The notes: a model not told the origin generated them from the sequence alone. 64,000 nucleotides of DNA from an uncultured Anaerolineae bacterium (GCA_938028725.1 CALIMH010000006.1:245609-309608), one strand, 5' to 3'; shown: positions 36,769 to 46,313, numbered from the stretch's first letter. Made by a program: numbers and translations.

Positions 36769-37071
36769 CTATGATAACAAGTGCATGGCGACGCGGCCTT
36801 GCACACTTGCTGCCCACCCTCAAAGGCGTAGTCGCTGTTAGCCCGCCACGCTGCGCCGCTCCACAAACACGCTGCTGCCCTGGCCGGGCGCCCATCTCGA
36901 TGGTCAGCTTGCTGCCCAACGACTTATAGCCCTGCGACCGCTTGACTCTGCCAACTTGATGACAGCGGCCACCTTGCGGATCGCTGTTGCAGGCGCTTCG
37001 CATCAGGTCGGCTCACGCCGTGCCCATGCCTGTGACTGAGTTGCGTCGTCCTGCTACAATCGAGTTTCAGC
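36769..37071. other. Intergenic region between divergent epimerase and upp genes
   Basis: 303 bases without a supported gene. It contains the minus-strand TATCAT of the epimerase and the plus-strand TACAAT of upp. A short minus-strand stretch around 36850-36920 reads like protein in two frames (KLTIEMGARPGQ, then SSVFVERRSVAG in the next frame), possibly the remnant of a decayed gene. Confidence 0.4.
37055..37060 (+). promoter_or_regulatory. -10-like element of the upp operon
   Basis: TACAAT lies 11 bases before the ATG at 37072, with TGTGAC 18 bases upstream (37031-37036) as a possible -35. It gives a very short leader without a Shine-Dalgarno. Confidence 0.5.
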
Positions 37072-37713
37072 ATGGCAACCGCACTGTTCGACAAACTACA
37101 TCTTTGTCAGCACCCACTTGCGCATCACAAGCTCACCATTTTGCGCGACAAAAACACTGAGCCCAAGAAGTTTCGCCAATTGGTGCGTGAACTCGCGATG
37201 ATGCTGGTGATTGAGGCCACCGCCAACTTGCCCACGGTGGAACGCCCCATCGAGACGCCGCTGAAGCCAATGGTTGGAGCGCGTTTGGCACAAAATGTCG
37301 GCCTGATACCCATCTTGCGGGCGGGCCTGGGCATGTTGGAAGGCGCGCTGGAGATGCTCCCAACTGCACAGGTCTGGCACATCGGCCTGTATCGCGATGA
37401 GCGCACGCTGCGGCCGGTGGAGTATTACAACAAGCTGCCGATCAGCCCCACGGTGCAGGTTTGTCTGGTGCTCGACCCTATGCTGGCCACCGGCGGCAGC
37501 GCCGTCGCCACAGTGGACATTTTGAAACGCTGGGGCGCGCAGCACATCAAGTTTGTTGGCTTGATCGGCGCACCGGAGGGCGTGCGTCGCCTGAAGGAGG
37601 CGCATGCCGATGTGGATATTCATCTGGTTGCGTTGGACTCGCATCTGAACGAGCACGGCTACATCGTGCCGGGCTTGGGCGATGCAGGTGATCGCCAATT
37701 TGGCACAGCCTGA
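37072..37713 (+). CDS. upp: Uracil phosphoribosyltransferase
   Basis: UPRT makes UMP from uracil and PRPP (pyrimidine salvage). The 213 residues contain [17 protein letters not shown], the PRPP loop [11 protein letters not shown] and the family C-terminus [16 protein letters not shown], where Gly and Asp contact uracil. It heads an operon: aspA starts 12 bases after the stop, then tyrA and aroA. Confidence 0.97.
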   Translation: MATALFDKLHLCQHPLAHHKLTILRDKNTEPKKFRQLVRELAMMLVIEATANLPTVERPIETPLKPMVGARLAQNVGLIPILRAGLGMLEGALEMLPTAQVWHIGLYRDERTLRPVEYYNKLPISPTVQVCLVLDPMLATGGSAVATVDILKRWGAQHIKFVGLIGAPEGVRRLKEAHADVDIHLVALDSHLNEHGYIVPGLGDAGDRQFGTA

Positions 37714-37725
37714 GATAAAGAGGTT

Positions 37726-39177
37726 ATGGAATATCGCATTGAGAAGGACTCGCTTGGTGAAGTGCGCGTGCCTGCCAACGCGTACTACGGCGCACAAACT
37801 CAGCGCGCCTTGCACAACTTCCCTGTGAGCGGCATGAAGCCTTATCGCGCGTTTGTCTGGAGCATGTTGGCGATCAAACGCGCTGCCGCTGAGGTGAACC
37901 GTGACTTGGGCTTGCTTGAGCCGCGCATCGCCGACGCGATCATCCAGGCGGCCGACGAGTGCATGAACGGCGCGCTGGCGGATCAGTGGGTGGTGGATCC
38001 CTTCCAGGCCGGCGCTGGCACCAGCCACAACATGAACACTAACGAAGTGCTCGCCAACCGCGCCAGCGAAATCCTCGGCGTGCCGCTTAACAGCAGCGAG
38101 AAGAAGCCCGTCCACCCCAACGACCACGTGAACATGGCCCAGTCCACCAACGACACCATCCCCACGGCCATTCGGCTGGGCGTGTTGTGGCGGCTGCCGG
38201 AGCTGCAGGGCGTGATCCAGTCGCTGATTGATGCGCTGTGGCAGAAGGCGCGCGAGTTTGACCCCATCGTGAAGTCAGGGCGCACGCACCTCCAAGATGC
38301 TGTGCCGATTCGACTTGGCCAAGAGTTCGGCGGCTATGCGCGTGCGGTCGAACGTGACCTGGAGCGGATCAACCGCGCTGCTGACATGCTGCGCCGTATG
38401 CCCATCGGCGGCACAGCGGTCGGCACTGGGCTGAACGCGCATCCGGAGTATCACCGCCGCATGGTGGGTGTGCTCTCGCGCTTGCTCGGCCAGCCGCTCT
38501 ACGAAAGCGACAACCTGTTTGAGGGCATGCAAAGCATGGCCGACCCGGCTGACTTTAGTGCTGCGCTGCGCACGCTCGCCATCACGCTCACCCGCATTGC
38601 CAACGACCTGCGCCTGCTCAGCAGCGGCCCCACCACCGGCCTGGACGAGATCCGCTTGCCTGCTGTTCAACCAGGCTCATCGATCATGCCGGGCAAGGTG
38701 AACCCGGTGCTAGCAGAGATGCTCAACATGGCTATGTTCCACGTGCAAGGCTGCGACCTCACCGTGTCGTTGGCGGCGCAGGCGGGGCAGCTCGAGCTGA
38801 ACGTGATGATGCCGATCATCGCGCACAACCTGAACGAAATGGTGCATGTGACTATCGGCGCGGTGCGTGCGTTTGTCCAAAACGCGCTGCTGGGCATCAC
38901 CGCTCAGCCGGAGAAGGCGGCCAGTTGGTTGGCGCGCAACCCCATCGTCGCTACAGCCTTGAACCCTCTGATCGGCTACCTGGCCGGTGCCGAGCTGGTG
39001 AAGGAGGCCATGGCGCGCAACTTGACCATCCGCGAGGTGGCTGCCGAGCGCATCGCCAACGGCACGCTCGCCAAGCGCGACGGCTCCCCCCTCACCCTCG
39101 CTGAGGTGGACGCCGTGCTCTCCGACCTGCGCAAGCTGACCGAAGGCGGCCTGGGTGGGCCGGGCGGTGGTGGTTGA
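37726..39177 (+). CDS. aspA: Aspartate ammonia-lyase (class II fumarase/aspartase family)
   Basis: A 483-residue lyase that deaminates aspartate to fumarate. FQAGAGTSHNMNTNEVLANR, GRTHLQDAVPIRLGQEF and the signature GSSIMPGKVNPV are all present. VPIRLGQEF and the N-terminal IEKDSLGEVRVPANAYYG are closer to aspartases than to FumC, where the middle motif is usually DATPLTLGQEF. Fumarase remains possible. The C-terminus ends in a short Gly-rich tail. It lies between upp and tyrA in an operon, with AAAGAGG before the ATG. Confidence 0.85.
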   Translation: MEYRIEKDSLGEVRVPANAYYGAQTQRALHNFPVSGMKPYRAFVWSMLAIKRAAAEVNRDLGLLEPRIADAIIQAADECMNGALADQWVVDPFQAGAGTSHNMNTNEVLANRASEILGVPLNSSEKKPVHPNDHVNMAQSTNDTIPTAIRLGVLWRLPELQGVIQSLIDALWQKAREFDPIVKSGRTHLQDAVPIRLGQEFGGYARAVERDLERINRAADMLRRMPIGGTAVGTGLNAHPEYHRRMVGVLSRLLGQPLYESDNLFEGMQSMADPADFSAALRTLAITLTRIANDLRLLSSGPTTGLDEIRLPAVQPGSSIMPGKVNPVLAEMLNMAMFHVQGCDLTVSLAAQAGQLELNVMMPIIAHNLNEMVHVTIGAVRAFVQNALLGITAQPEKAASWLARNPIVATALNPLIGYLAGAELVKEAMARNLTIREVAAERIANGTLAKRDGSPLTLAEVDAVLSDLRKLTEGGLGGPGGGG

Positions 39178-39192
39178 GGCTGCCTCTCGCGC

Positions 39193-40044
39193 ATGGAGTG
39201 CATCGGCATTGTCGGGCTGGGGTTGATGGGCGCCTCGCTGGCGCTGGCCCTGCGCGAGGCCGGCTTTGGCGGCGCCATCGTCGGTGTGAGCCGCAGCCCA
39301 GCCACGCGCCAAAAGGCATTGGCGCGCGGCATGGTGGACCGCGCCGAGGACTCTCTGCGCGCCTTAGCGGAAGCGGACTTGGTGGTGTTGTGCACGCCAG
39401 TGCGCACGCTGATCGCGCAAGTGGATGAGTGTGGGGTGGTGTGCAAGCCCGGCGCAGTCATCACCGACGTGGGCAGCACCAAGCGCGCTGTTGTTCAAGC
39501 GATGGATGCGCTGCCGGAGCATGTGCGCGCTGTTGGATCGCATCCCATGTGTGGCAAGGAGACTGCCGGCATTGACGCTGCCGACGCGGGCTTGTATCGC
39601 GGCGCGCCGTGGCTGTTGGTCCCCTGCCGACGCACGGACGATGTGGCGCGTGAGCGCGTCAGCCAGTTGGCAAGCCTGATCGGCGCGCGGCTGCTTGCTC
39701 TCCCCAGCGCGGACACTCACGATGCGGTGCTTGCCTTCGCCAGCCACCTGCCTTATGCCTTGGCCGTCAGCTTGGTGACGGCAACCGACCAGTTCGCCCT
39801 GAATAATCCCGTGGTGTGGGAGGTGGCCGCCAGCGGCTTCCGCGACACGTCACGCGTGGCAGCTAGTGACGTGGACATGTGGTTGGACATTTTGCTCACC
39901 AACGCCGATGCGCTGCTCGGCGCGCTGCGCGACGCGCAGTTTGCGCTCGATCAGCTCATTGCCCTGCTTGAGCGCGCCGACGAACACGGCTTGCGCGCTC
40001 TCCTAACGCGCGCAGCGCAGGTCCGCAGGGAACACTTCCGTTGA
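39193..40044 (+). CDS. tyrA: Prephenate/arogenate dehydrogenase
   Basis: A 283-residue NAD(P)-dependent enzyme of tyrosine synthesis. It has the dinucleotide motif GLGLMG (7-12), TDVGSTKRAVV, and SHPMCGKETAG, the prephenate dehydrogenase signature with the catalytic His. The C-terminal helical dimerization domain is complete. No ACT domain follows, so feedback control by tyrosine would act differently. aroA starts six bases later, suggesting coupled expression of aromatic synthesis. Confidence 0.93.
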   Translation: MECIGIVGLGLMGASLALALREAGFGGAIVGVSRSPATRQKALARGMVDRAEDSLRALAEADLVVLCTPVRTLIAQVDECGVVCKPGAVITDVGSTKRAVVQAMDALPEHVRAVGSHPMCGKETAGIDAADAGLYRGAPWLLVPCRRTDDVARERVSQLASLIGARLLALPSADTHDAVLAFASHLPYALAVSLVTATDQFALNNPVVWEVAASGFRDTSRVAASDVDMWLDILLTNADALLGALRDAQFALDQLIALLERADEHGLRALLTRAAQVRREHFR

Positions 40045-40050
40045 GGCGAC

Positions 40051-41373
40051 ATGGAACAGGTGGTCCGCCCCGCCCGCGCCTTGCGTGGTGTGTTGCGCGT
40101 TCCCAGCGACCGCAGCATCACCGTGCGCGCGCTGCTGCTGGGCAGCGTCGCCGAGGGACTTTCGCGCATTCGGTTGCCGCTGGACAGCGAGGACACGCAA
40201 GCCGCGCTGGAATGCGCGCGCCAGTTGGGTGTGCCGATAGAGAGGGACGATGCGCCCTCGCCATCGGAGCTAGAGGTGCGCGGCAGAGGCCTGCGCGGGT
40301 TGTGCGGCAGCACTCAGCCGCTGTTTTGCAACGCCTCTGGCACCACCATGCGCTTGCTCGCCGGCTTGCTCGCTGGTCAGCGTTTTGACAGCGTGCTGGA
40401 TGGCGCGCCACAATTGCGTCGCCGGCCCATGCGCCGCGTCACCGAGCCGCTGCGCCAAATGGGGGCCAACGTCACCGACGCCGAAGGCTTCCCACCGATC
40501 ACCATTCGCGCGGCGACGCGACCGCTGCATGGCTTGCGCTACGAGATGCCCATCGCCAGCGCCCAGGTGAAGAGCGCGCTGCTGCTGGCCGGCCTGTACG
40601 CTGACGCGCCGGTAGAGGTGATCGAACCGGCGCCCACCCGCGATCACACGGAGCGCTTGCTCCAAGCCTGCGGCGTCACAGTGCGGTGCAACGTGAAGGA
40701 GGAACGTGCCGCCGTGTCCCTGCTTCCGCCCACTCAACCACTGCATCCGCTGGACATCACGGTGCCGGCCGACTTCTCCTCGGCCGCCTTCTTCCTCGTG
40801 GCTGCTGTGCTGCTGCCCGCTAGTGAGCTGCGCCTGTTGGATGTGGGCGTGAACCCCACCCGCACTGGGCTGTTGGACGTCCTGAGCGAGATGGGGTGTG
40901 CGGTTCGGCTTGAGGCCCAGCGCAATGAGGGCGGCGAGCCGGTCGCCGATGTGGTCGTGCAACCTGCTGAGCTGCGCGCTGTGGAGGTGCGGGGGGCACA
41001 AATTGCCCGCATGATTGACGAGTTCCCCATCTTCGCTGTCGCTGCCACCCAGGCGCGCGGCGTCTCAGTGGTGCGCGATGCCCAGGAGCTGCGGGTGAAA
41101 GAGAGCAACCGCCTGGAGGGACTGGCCGGCGAGTTGCGCAAGATGGGCGCGCGCATTGAGCCGACCGCCGACGGCTTTATCGTGGAAGGTCCCACGCCAC
41201 TGCGCGGCGCAGTGGTGGACACGCTCGGCGATCACCGCGTGGCCATGGCGCTGGCGGTTGCCGGGCTGCTGGCCGACGGTGAAACCACCCTCGTCGGCGC
41301 GCCGTGCGTGTCCAAAACTTATCCGCTGTTCTTCCATCATCTCGCCCAGCTTGTCGTGCGTGAGCACGCTTGA
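40051..41373 (+). CDS. aroA: 5-enolpyruvylshikimate-3-phosphate synthase
   Basis: EPSP synthase joins PEP and shikimate-3-phosphate in the aromatic pathway. The 440 residues show both inverse alpha-beta halves: the N-terminal PSDRSITVRALLLGSVAEG, the PEP-site segment FCNASGTTMRLLAGLLAGQ (class I enzymes have GNAGTAMRPL, so the motif here is divergent), SAQVKSALLLAGL, and the late DHRVAMALAVAGL. It is the last gene of the upp-aspA-tyrA-aroA run. Confidence 0.95.
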   Translation: MEQVVRPARALRGVLRVPSDRSITVRALLLGSVAEGLSRIRLPLDSEDTQAALECARQLGVPIERDDAPSPSELEVRGRGLRGLCGSTQPLFCNASGTTMRLLAGLLAGQRFDSVLDGAPQLRRRPMRRVTEPLRQMGANVTDAEGFPPITIRAATRPLHGLRYEMPIASAQVKSALLLAGLYADAPVEVIEPAPTRDHTERLLQACGVTVRCNVKEERAAVSLLPPTQPLHPLDITVPADFSSAAFFLVAAVLLPASELRLLDVGVNPTRTGLLDVLSEMGCAVRLEAQRNEGGEPVADVVVQPAELRAVEVRGAQIARMIDEFPIFAVAATQARGVSVVRDAQELRVKESNRLEGLAGELRKMGARIEPTADGFIVEGPTPLRGAVVDTLGDHRVAMALAVAGLLADGETTLVGAPCVSKTYPLFFHHLAQLVVREHA

Positions 41374-41462
41374 ACGTTGGGGGCTGTTCAGCCTACTCTT
41401 CACCAGCGCGGCGTCCGCGTGTATGATGAAGTAGGCAAGTAGACAGACTCGAAAATCCGACC

Positions 41463-42767
41463 ATGCCCAAACGTTCAAACCCCTTGCAGCCACTCCTCAG
41501 CGCCCTATCGTTCGCCGGTGCAGCGCTGGGTGCGTATGTGCTTTGGTTGCGGCCTTGGCATTTGCGTTGGGGAGCGACGGATACGGAGGTGCTCACGTGG
41601 TTGCCCGGCGATGACCTGATCGAACGCCCCAAGCTATCAGTCACGCATGCCATCACCATTCGCGCGCCTGTAGAAGAAGTGTGGCCCTGGCTGGTGCAAA
41701 TCGGCCAAGGGCGCGGCGGCTTCTACAGCTATAGCTGGGTTGAAGGCCTGCTCGGCTTGGACATGCGCAGTGCGCGCCGGGTCAATCCGGCATGGCAAAA
41801 CCTGCACGCAGCCGATAGCGTGCCTCTGTCCCCTGATGGCGCAGTGGCTTTGCCGGTGGACATTGTGATGCCCAACCGTGTGCTGGTGATGCACACCGAT
41901 CAGCCGGCCCCTCGCCATCGCGCTGTGATGCTGCCCAGCTTTTATTCCAGCCTCACCTGGGGCTTTCACCTGCGGCCGATAGATGCCCAAACCACGCGGC
42001 TCATCGAGCGCTTCCACGCAGACTGGCCGCCGTCGTTGTGGCGCACGGTGCTGATACGGCTGCTGTTTGAGCCGGGCGCGTTTCTGATGCAGCGCCGCAT
42101 GTTGCTAGGCATCCGCGACCGCGCCGAGCGCGCGTGGAGCAACAAAAAACAGGCCCACCACCCACATACCCCTTCCCTGTTAGACGCGGTAATGCCCGAC
42201 TATGAGTTTTGTGACAGCGCCGACGTGCTGATCCACGCGCCACCAGAGGTGGTTTTCCGAGCTATCAGCGAGTTGTCCAGCGAGGATCGCCCGCTGGTGC
42301 ATATGCTAGGCGAGCTGCGCAACCTCCCCGCTCAGTTGGGCAGCGGTCATCAGCATCGCACCCAGGACCCGTTCCTCTCCGTGCTGCTCGACGCTGGTCG
42401 CAGCACCGTGCTGTTGGCAGAGCGCCCGAATCAAGAGATGGTGTTTGGCGCTGCCGGCAAACTACACGACTTGATCGATCAGGAGTTGGCGTCGCTGCGC
42501 ACATTGGAGGAGTTTATGGCTTTTGAACGCCCTAACTGCGAGAAGCTGGCCATTGGCCTGCGGCTGGTGCCAGAGCTATCCAACGGTTGCCCAAGCACAC
42601 TGCTGATTTTGGAGCATCGCACCCACGTGCTGAGTGCGGAGGCTGGTCGCAAGTTCGCGGCATACTGGCTCGGCGCGCGCCCGCTGGGGATGCTGGCGAT
42701 GCGCGAGTTCCTGTCGGCGCTCAAGCGGCGCGCCGAGGCATTGGCGCGCGAGAACCAGCGCACCTGA
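41463..42767 (+). CDS. Tandem SRPBCC/START-like domain protein with N-terminal membrane anchor
   Basis: 434 residues. One N-terminal hydrophobic segment (about 11-29) is followed by two SRPBCC-type helix-grip domains, about 55-215 (HAITIRAPVEEVWPWLVQIG) and about 255-420 (ADVLIHAPPEVVFRAISEL). Each begins with the characteristic I-x-A-P-x-E-x-V-W/F pattern. SRPBCC domains bind hydrophobic ligands such as lipids or polyketides. Two copies in one chain is unusual. The gene has its own TATGAT element, 36 bases before the ATG. The partner lamin-tail gene starts 20 bases after the stop. Function unknown. Confidence 0.78.
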   Translation: MPKRSNPLQPLLSALSFAGAALGAYVLWLRPWHLRWGATDTEVLTWLPGDDLIERPKLSVTHAITIRAPVEEVWPWLVQIGQGRGGFYSYSWVEGLLGLDMRSARRVNPAWQNLHAADSVPLSPDGAVALPVDIVMPNRVLVMHTDQPAPRHRAVMLPSFYSSLTWGFHLRPIDAQTTRLIERFHADWPPSLWRTVLIRLLFEPGAFLMQRRMLLGIRDRAERAWSNKKQAHHPHTPSLLDAVMPDYEFCDSADVLIHAPPEVVFRAISELSSEDRPLVHMLGELRNLPAQLGSGHQHRTQDPFLSVLLDAGRSTVLLAERPNQEMVFGAAGKLHDLIDQELASLRTLEEFMAFERPNCEKLAIGLRLVPELSNGCPSTLLILEHRTHVLSAEAGRKFAAYWLGARPLGMLAMREFLSALKRRAEALARENQRT

Positions 42768-42787
42768 AGGCGGGGTGAGGGGGAGCA

Positions 42788-43396
42788 ATGCAGCCGCGGC
42801 TCAGCGTGCGCCAGTGGGCGACCTTCTTGCTGGTCAACATTGTGGTCTCTACGCTCACTGCGCTGCTGGTGGTGCGCTCGTTGACCCAGCTCTTCAACCA
42901 ACCTAGCCCGGGCGCGGTGCTGCCGACTGAGGTGGTCGCCTCGCCGACAGCTCAACCTCCCATTGCGGCCACTCCCAGCACAGTCGAATCAAGCGAGCAG
43001 GTTGAGCTTCCGATGGTGGTGCAACCCACCTCAACGCCTGCTCCGGCCACCCCTGAAGCTCGGCCGCAGTCAACTCCATCTACGCCGCCGGCGGCGAATA
43101 TCACCATCAGCACAATTGTCTTCCCCGGCCAGCGCAATCGCGAGATGGTGGTGCTTGTCAACCAAGGAGACGCCGTCGATATGACCGGCTGGACGCTCAC
43201 CAATCCACGTGGGAAGACCTACACTTTCGGCTCGGTGGTGCTGCCGCGCGATAGCTACATCAACCTGCACACCAAGCGCGGCTTGGACGTGCCAACTGAT
43301 CTGTTTTGGAACTCCGACGAGCCGGTTTGGCGGTCGGGCGATGTGGCGCTGCTGAAGCGCGGCGAGGAGGTCATCGCTACCTACACGGTGCCGTAG
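42788..43396 (+). CDS. Membrane-anchored lamin-tail-domain protein
   Basis: A 202-residue protein with an N-terminal membrane anchor (about 12-35), a Pro/Thr-rich extracytoplasmic linker (about 45-105) and a C-terminal lamin tail domain (about 105-202), with NREMVVLVNQGDAVDMTGWTL and the D-x-x-G-W-T-L beta-strand typical of the domain. Lamin-tail domains in bacteria are extracellular binding or scaffolding modules. It lies 20 bases after the SRPBCC-type gene. The function is unknown. Confidence 0.82.
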   Translation: MQPRLSVRQWATFLLVNIVVSTLTALLVVRSLTQLFNQPSPGAVLPTEVVASPTAQPPIAATPSTVESSEQVELPMVVQPTSTPAPATPEARPQSTPSTPPAANITISTIVFPGQRNREMVVLVNQGDAVDMTGWTLTNPRGKTYTFGSVVLPRDSYINLHTKRGLDVPTDLFWNSDEPVWRSGDVALLKRGEEVIATYTVP

Positions 43397-43544
43397 GTTG
43401 CTGTGGCGGGTGCTTAGCAACGCAACTTGGACGGCCGTCCACATGAGGTCGCGTCGCTCAGTGGAAGCACAACGGTGCGGTTGCCTCCGTGCACGGGGTC
43501 GCTGAAAGGGCCTTAAGTGCGCTCCCATACAGCGCGCTGGCGTT

Positions 43545-43550
43545 TAGAAT
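43545..43550 (+). promoter_or_regulatory. -10-like element of the DUF58/VWA operon
   Basis: TAGAAT lies six bases before the ATG at 43557. There is no Shine-Dalgarno, so the mRNA would begin at or beside the start codon. Confidence 0.45.
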
Positions 43551-43556
43551 CGCGTT

Positions 43557-44441
43557 ATGTTCTCCGAGGCGTTCCTGCGCTCGCTGCGCGGCTTGCGGCT
43601 CGACACAGTGCGACGCCGTCCCGGCACGCTCACTGGCGAGCGACGGAGCCCTCGCCGCGGCCGCTCGCTGGAGTTTGCCGACTACCGCAACTATGCCCCC
43701 GGCGATGACCCTCGGCGCGTAGATTGGAACGTCTATGCCCGTTTGGAACGCCCCTACATCAAGTTGTTTGAGGACGAGCAGGACCTCACCGTTTACGTTT
43801 TGCTGGACGACAGCCCATCCATGTTTTGGCAGATGGATGACACCAGCGCCCCGGCCCCAAAGTGGCGCTGCGCAGCACAGTTGGCAGCATCACTCGCTTA
43901 CGTCGCGCTGGCATCTGGCGACCAGGTGGTGATCGAAACCGGCAGCGGTCAGCGCTTCGGCCCTCAGCGAGGGCTAGCCTCGGCTGCAGGGATGCTGGCC
44001 TTTCTCGAGCGCCTGCCCCAGCAGCAGCGCCCCGCTCGCCTGGTGCTCAACACCTGGCTCAAGCGCGTTGCTCAGCAGGCGCGCAGCGGTTGGTGTGCCA
44101 TCATCAGCGATTGTCTCGACGAGGCCGGCGGCGAGGAGGGATTGACGGCGCTGGCGAGCCGCGGCCTCGAGTTGCATCTCTTGCATGTGCTCAGCCCAGA
44201 CGAACTCGATCCGCGTTTCGTCGGCGATCTGCGCCTGCGCGATGTGGAGACGGAAGCCTTTCAAGACCTCAGCATAGACGCAGCCTCGATGCTGGCCTAT
44301 CGGCGCCAGCTTGAAACATGGCGAATGGGCTTGGCAGCAGCAGTGCGTGCGCGCGGCGGACGCTATCGCTTGGTCAACAGCGCCGAGCCCATTGAGCAGA
44401 TCGTGCTGCGCGACTTGCGCGGCGCCGGCTGGTTGGTGTGA
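43557..44441 (+). CDS. DUF58 protein (MoxR-associated)
   Basis: A 294-residue protein with the DUF58 signature DYRNYAPGDDPRRVDWNVYARL (residues 42-63) and a VWA-like fold with the metal motif LLDDSPSM (83-89). DUF58 proteins normally work with a MoxR AAA+ ATPase and VWA proteins in chaperone-like or metal-insertion complexes. The next gene, six bases on, is a BatA-like VWA membrane protein. The MoxR ATPase expected beside them is absent from this window. Confidence 0.9.
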   Translation: MFSEAFLRSLRGLRLDTVRRRPGTLTGERRSPRRGRSLEFADYRNYAPGDDPRRVDWNVYARLERPYIKLFEDEQDLTVYVLLDDSPSMFWQMDDTSAPAPKWRCAAQLAASLAYVALASGDQVVIETGSGQRFGPQRGLASAAGMLAFLERLPQQQRPARLVLNTWLKRVAQQARSGWCAIISDCLDEAGGEEGLTALASRGLELHLLHVLSPDELDPRFVGDLRLRDVETEAFQDLSIDAASMLAYRRQLETWRMGLAAAVRARGGRYRLVNSAEPIEQIVLRDLRGAGWLV

Positions 44442-44447
44442 GCTGCC

Positions 44448-46313
44448 ATGGGTGTGATCCATGCGCCGGCTTTGTTGGCTGCGCTGCTGGCCATCCCGAT
44501 CGTGCTGCTATACCTGTTGCGTCTGCGACGCCGCGAACAGCCTGCTACCACCACCTTCTTGTGGCGACAGGCGTTGTTGGAACGCGAGGCCAACACCCCC
44601 TGGCAGCGCTTTCGCCCCAACGTGTTGCTGCTGTTGCAACTGCTGACGCTGGCTTGTTTGGTCTTTGCCTTAGCACGGCCCTATCTGGCCTCGCCGGGCG
44701 CCGTCGGCGCGCGCACGATCCTGTTGCTGGATGCTTCGGCCTCGATGCAAGCTACCGATGTGTCACCATCGCGCTTTGAGGTGTTACGCCGCCAGGTGGC
44801 AGCAATGATTGAGGGCCTTGGTATTGGCGAGCAGCTCATGCTGATTGTGGTGAATGAGGCCCCCTACGCCAGCCGCTTCACCGACAGCAAACTCGAGCTG
44901 CGCGAGGTGCTAGCAGCGGCGCGATCGTCACCAGGGAGTGCGAATTGGCGCGCCGCATTGGCGCTGGCACAGGCCAACGGCGCAGCCTCGCCAGACACGT
45001 GGACCGTGATCCTCAGCGATGGCTCCGGCGCCGACGAGGTGGCATTGCTGCGAGGGCGAGCGCGCTTTGTCACTATCGGCGCGCGTGACGATAACCTGTC
45101 TGTGTCCACGCTCTCGCTGCGCCGCGTGGGGGATGCACCCGCTGCACTGGTGCGCGTCACCAATCATGGCAGCCGGGCCAATGCCGCGCTCGTCACCCTG
45201 CGCGACCAGGATGGCCGCCTGCTCGATGCGCGTTCCATCGAGCTGCCGCCAAACGACAGTGTGGACTGGACGGTGACCGGCCTGCCGCCCCAGAGCTTGG
45301 CTATCCAGGCCACGATCGAGCGCGCCGAGGCCGACTTCTTGCCTTTGGACAACCAACGCTGGGCCCTGATCACACCGGCGCGACCGCGGGAGGTGATGCT
45401 GATTAGCCGCGGCAACCTGTTTTTGGAGCAAGCACTTGCTGCGCTGCCCGACACCCGCCTCACCCGCGCGCCTGCGCTCTCCGCTGAGCTGACTGAGTTC
45501 GACATCTACGTCGTGGACAACACCGATGCGACGCCGCCGGCCGGCGCAAACGTGTTATGGGTGGGGCGTTCTCCCTTCGACACCGGCGAAATCTTCACCA
45601 ACACGCTGTTGATGCGGGCCTCGCCGCACCCGTTGCTGCAAAGCGTGGATTGGCGGACGGTCCGTGTGGTTGAGGCGCGACAGCTGAAGGCGCCGGATTG
45701 GTTGCTCCCTCTGGTGGAAGCAGAAGGTGGCAGCCTGCTCTGGGCAGGTGAAGACCCACAGCAGGGTCGGGTGGTTGTGTTGCCGTTTGCCCTCCAGCGC
45801 AGCGACCTGCCGCTGCAACTGGCTTTCCCCCTGCTGATGCTCAATAGCGTCAACTGGCTAACCCCGGCTGCCAGCGCAGCGATCCCTTCGGCAGTGTCGC
45901 CAGGGCAGGTGCTGCCGTTGCCAGAAGGCGCGCGCGTGCGCTTGCCGAGCGGGGAGGAGGTGGTGGTCACCACCGATGCCTTTGACCGCAGCGAGCAAGT
46001 AGGCCTGTACACTTTCACTCTGCCTGATGGCGGTGGTGGTGCGTTTGTAGTGAACTTCGCAGCGCCGCAGGAGTCGCTCATCGCTCCACGCGCTGAGCTG
46101 CCCATCGCGCAGGACGAGAGCACCGCCACGCGTGTGTCAGCAGCGTTGCCCCTCGCGCAGCGCGAGGTGTGGCACATCCTGGCGGCGTTGGCGCTTGTCT
46201 TGCTCGTGGTGGAGTGGTGGTTGTACCAGCGCGGCTTGCCGTTGCTGTTACAACGGCTGCGACACAAGAAAGCTCGCCTCTTGACGCCTCGCGCCAAGCA
46301 ATCCACCAGCTGA
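44448..46313 (+). CDS. BatA-like VWA membrane protein
   Basis: A 621-residue protein. Residues 1-80 carry two membrane helices and the BatA N-terminal motif LLYLLRLRRREQ. A VWA domain (about 88-250) has the MIDAS motif DASAS (95-99). A long middle part of beta-sandwich type follows, and a last helix (about 577-595) with a basic tail. BatA-type proteins are linked to MoxR AAA+ ATPases in stress or envelope roles. It forms an operon with the DUF58 gene six bases upstream. Confidence 0.87.
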   Translation: MGVIHAPALLAALLAIPIVLLYLLRLRRREQPATTTFLWRQALLEREANTPWQRFRPNVLLLLQLLTLACLVFALARPYLASPGAVGARTILLLDASASMQATDVSPSRFEVLRRQVAAMIEGLGIGEQLMLIVVNEAPYASRFTDSKLELREVLAAARSSPGSANWRAALALAQANGAASPDTWTVILSDGSGADEVALLRGRARFVTIGARDDNLSVSTLSLRRVGDAPAALVRVTNHGSRANAALVTLRDQDGRLLDARSIELPPNDSVDWTVTGLPPQSLAIQATIERAEADFLPLDNQRWALITPARPREVMLISRGNLFLEQALAALPDTRLTRAPALSAELTEFDIYVVDNTDATPPAGANVLWVGRSPFDTGEIFTNTLLMRASPHPLLQSVDWRTVRVVEARQLKAPDWLLPLVEAEGGSLLWAGEDPQQGRVVVLPFALQRSDLPLQLAFPLLMLNSVNWLTPAASAAIPSAVSPGQVLPLPEGARVRLPSGEEVVVTTDAFDRSEQVGLYTFTLPDGGGGAFVVNFAAPQESLIAPRAELPIAQDESTATRVSAALPLAQREVWHILAALALVLLVVEWWLYQRGLPLLLQRLRHKKARLLTPRAKQSTS

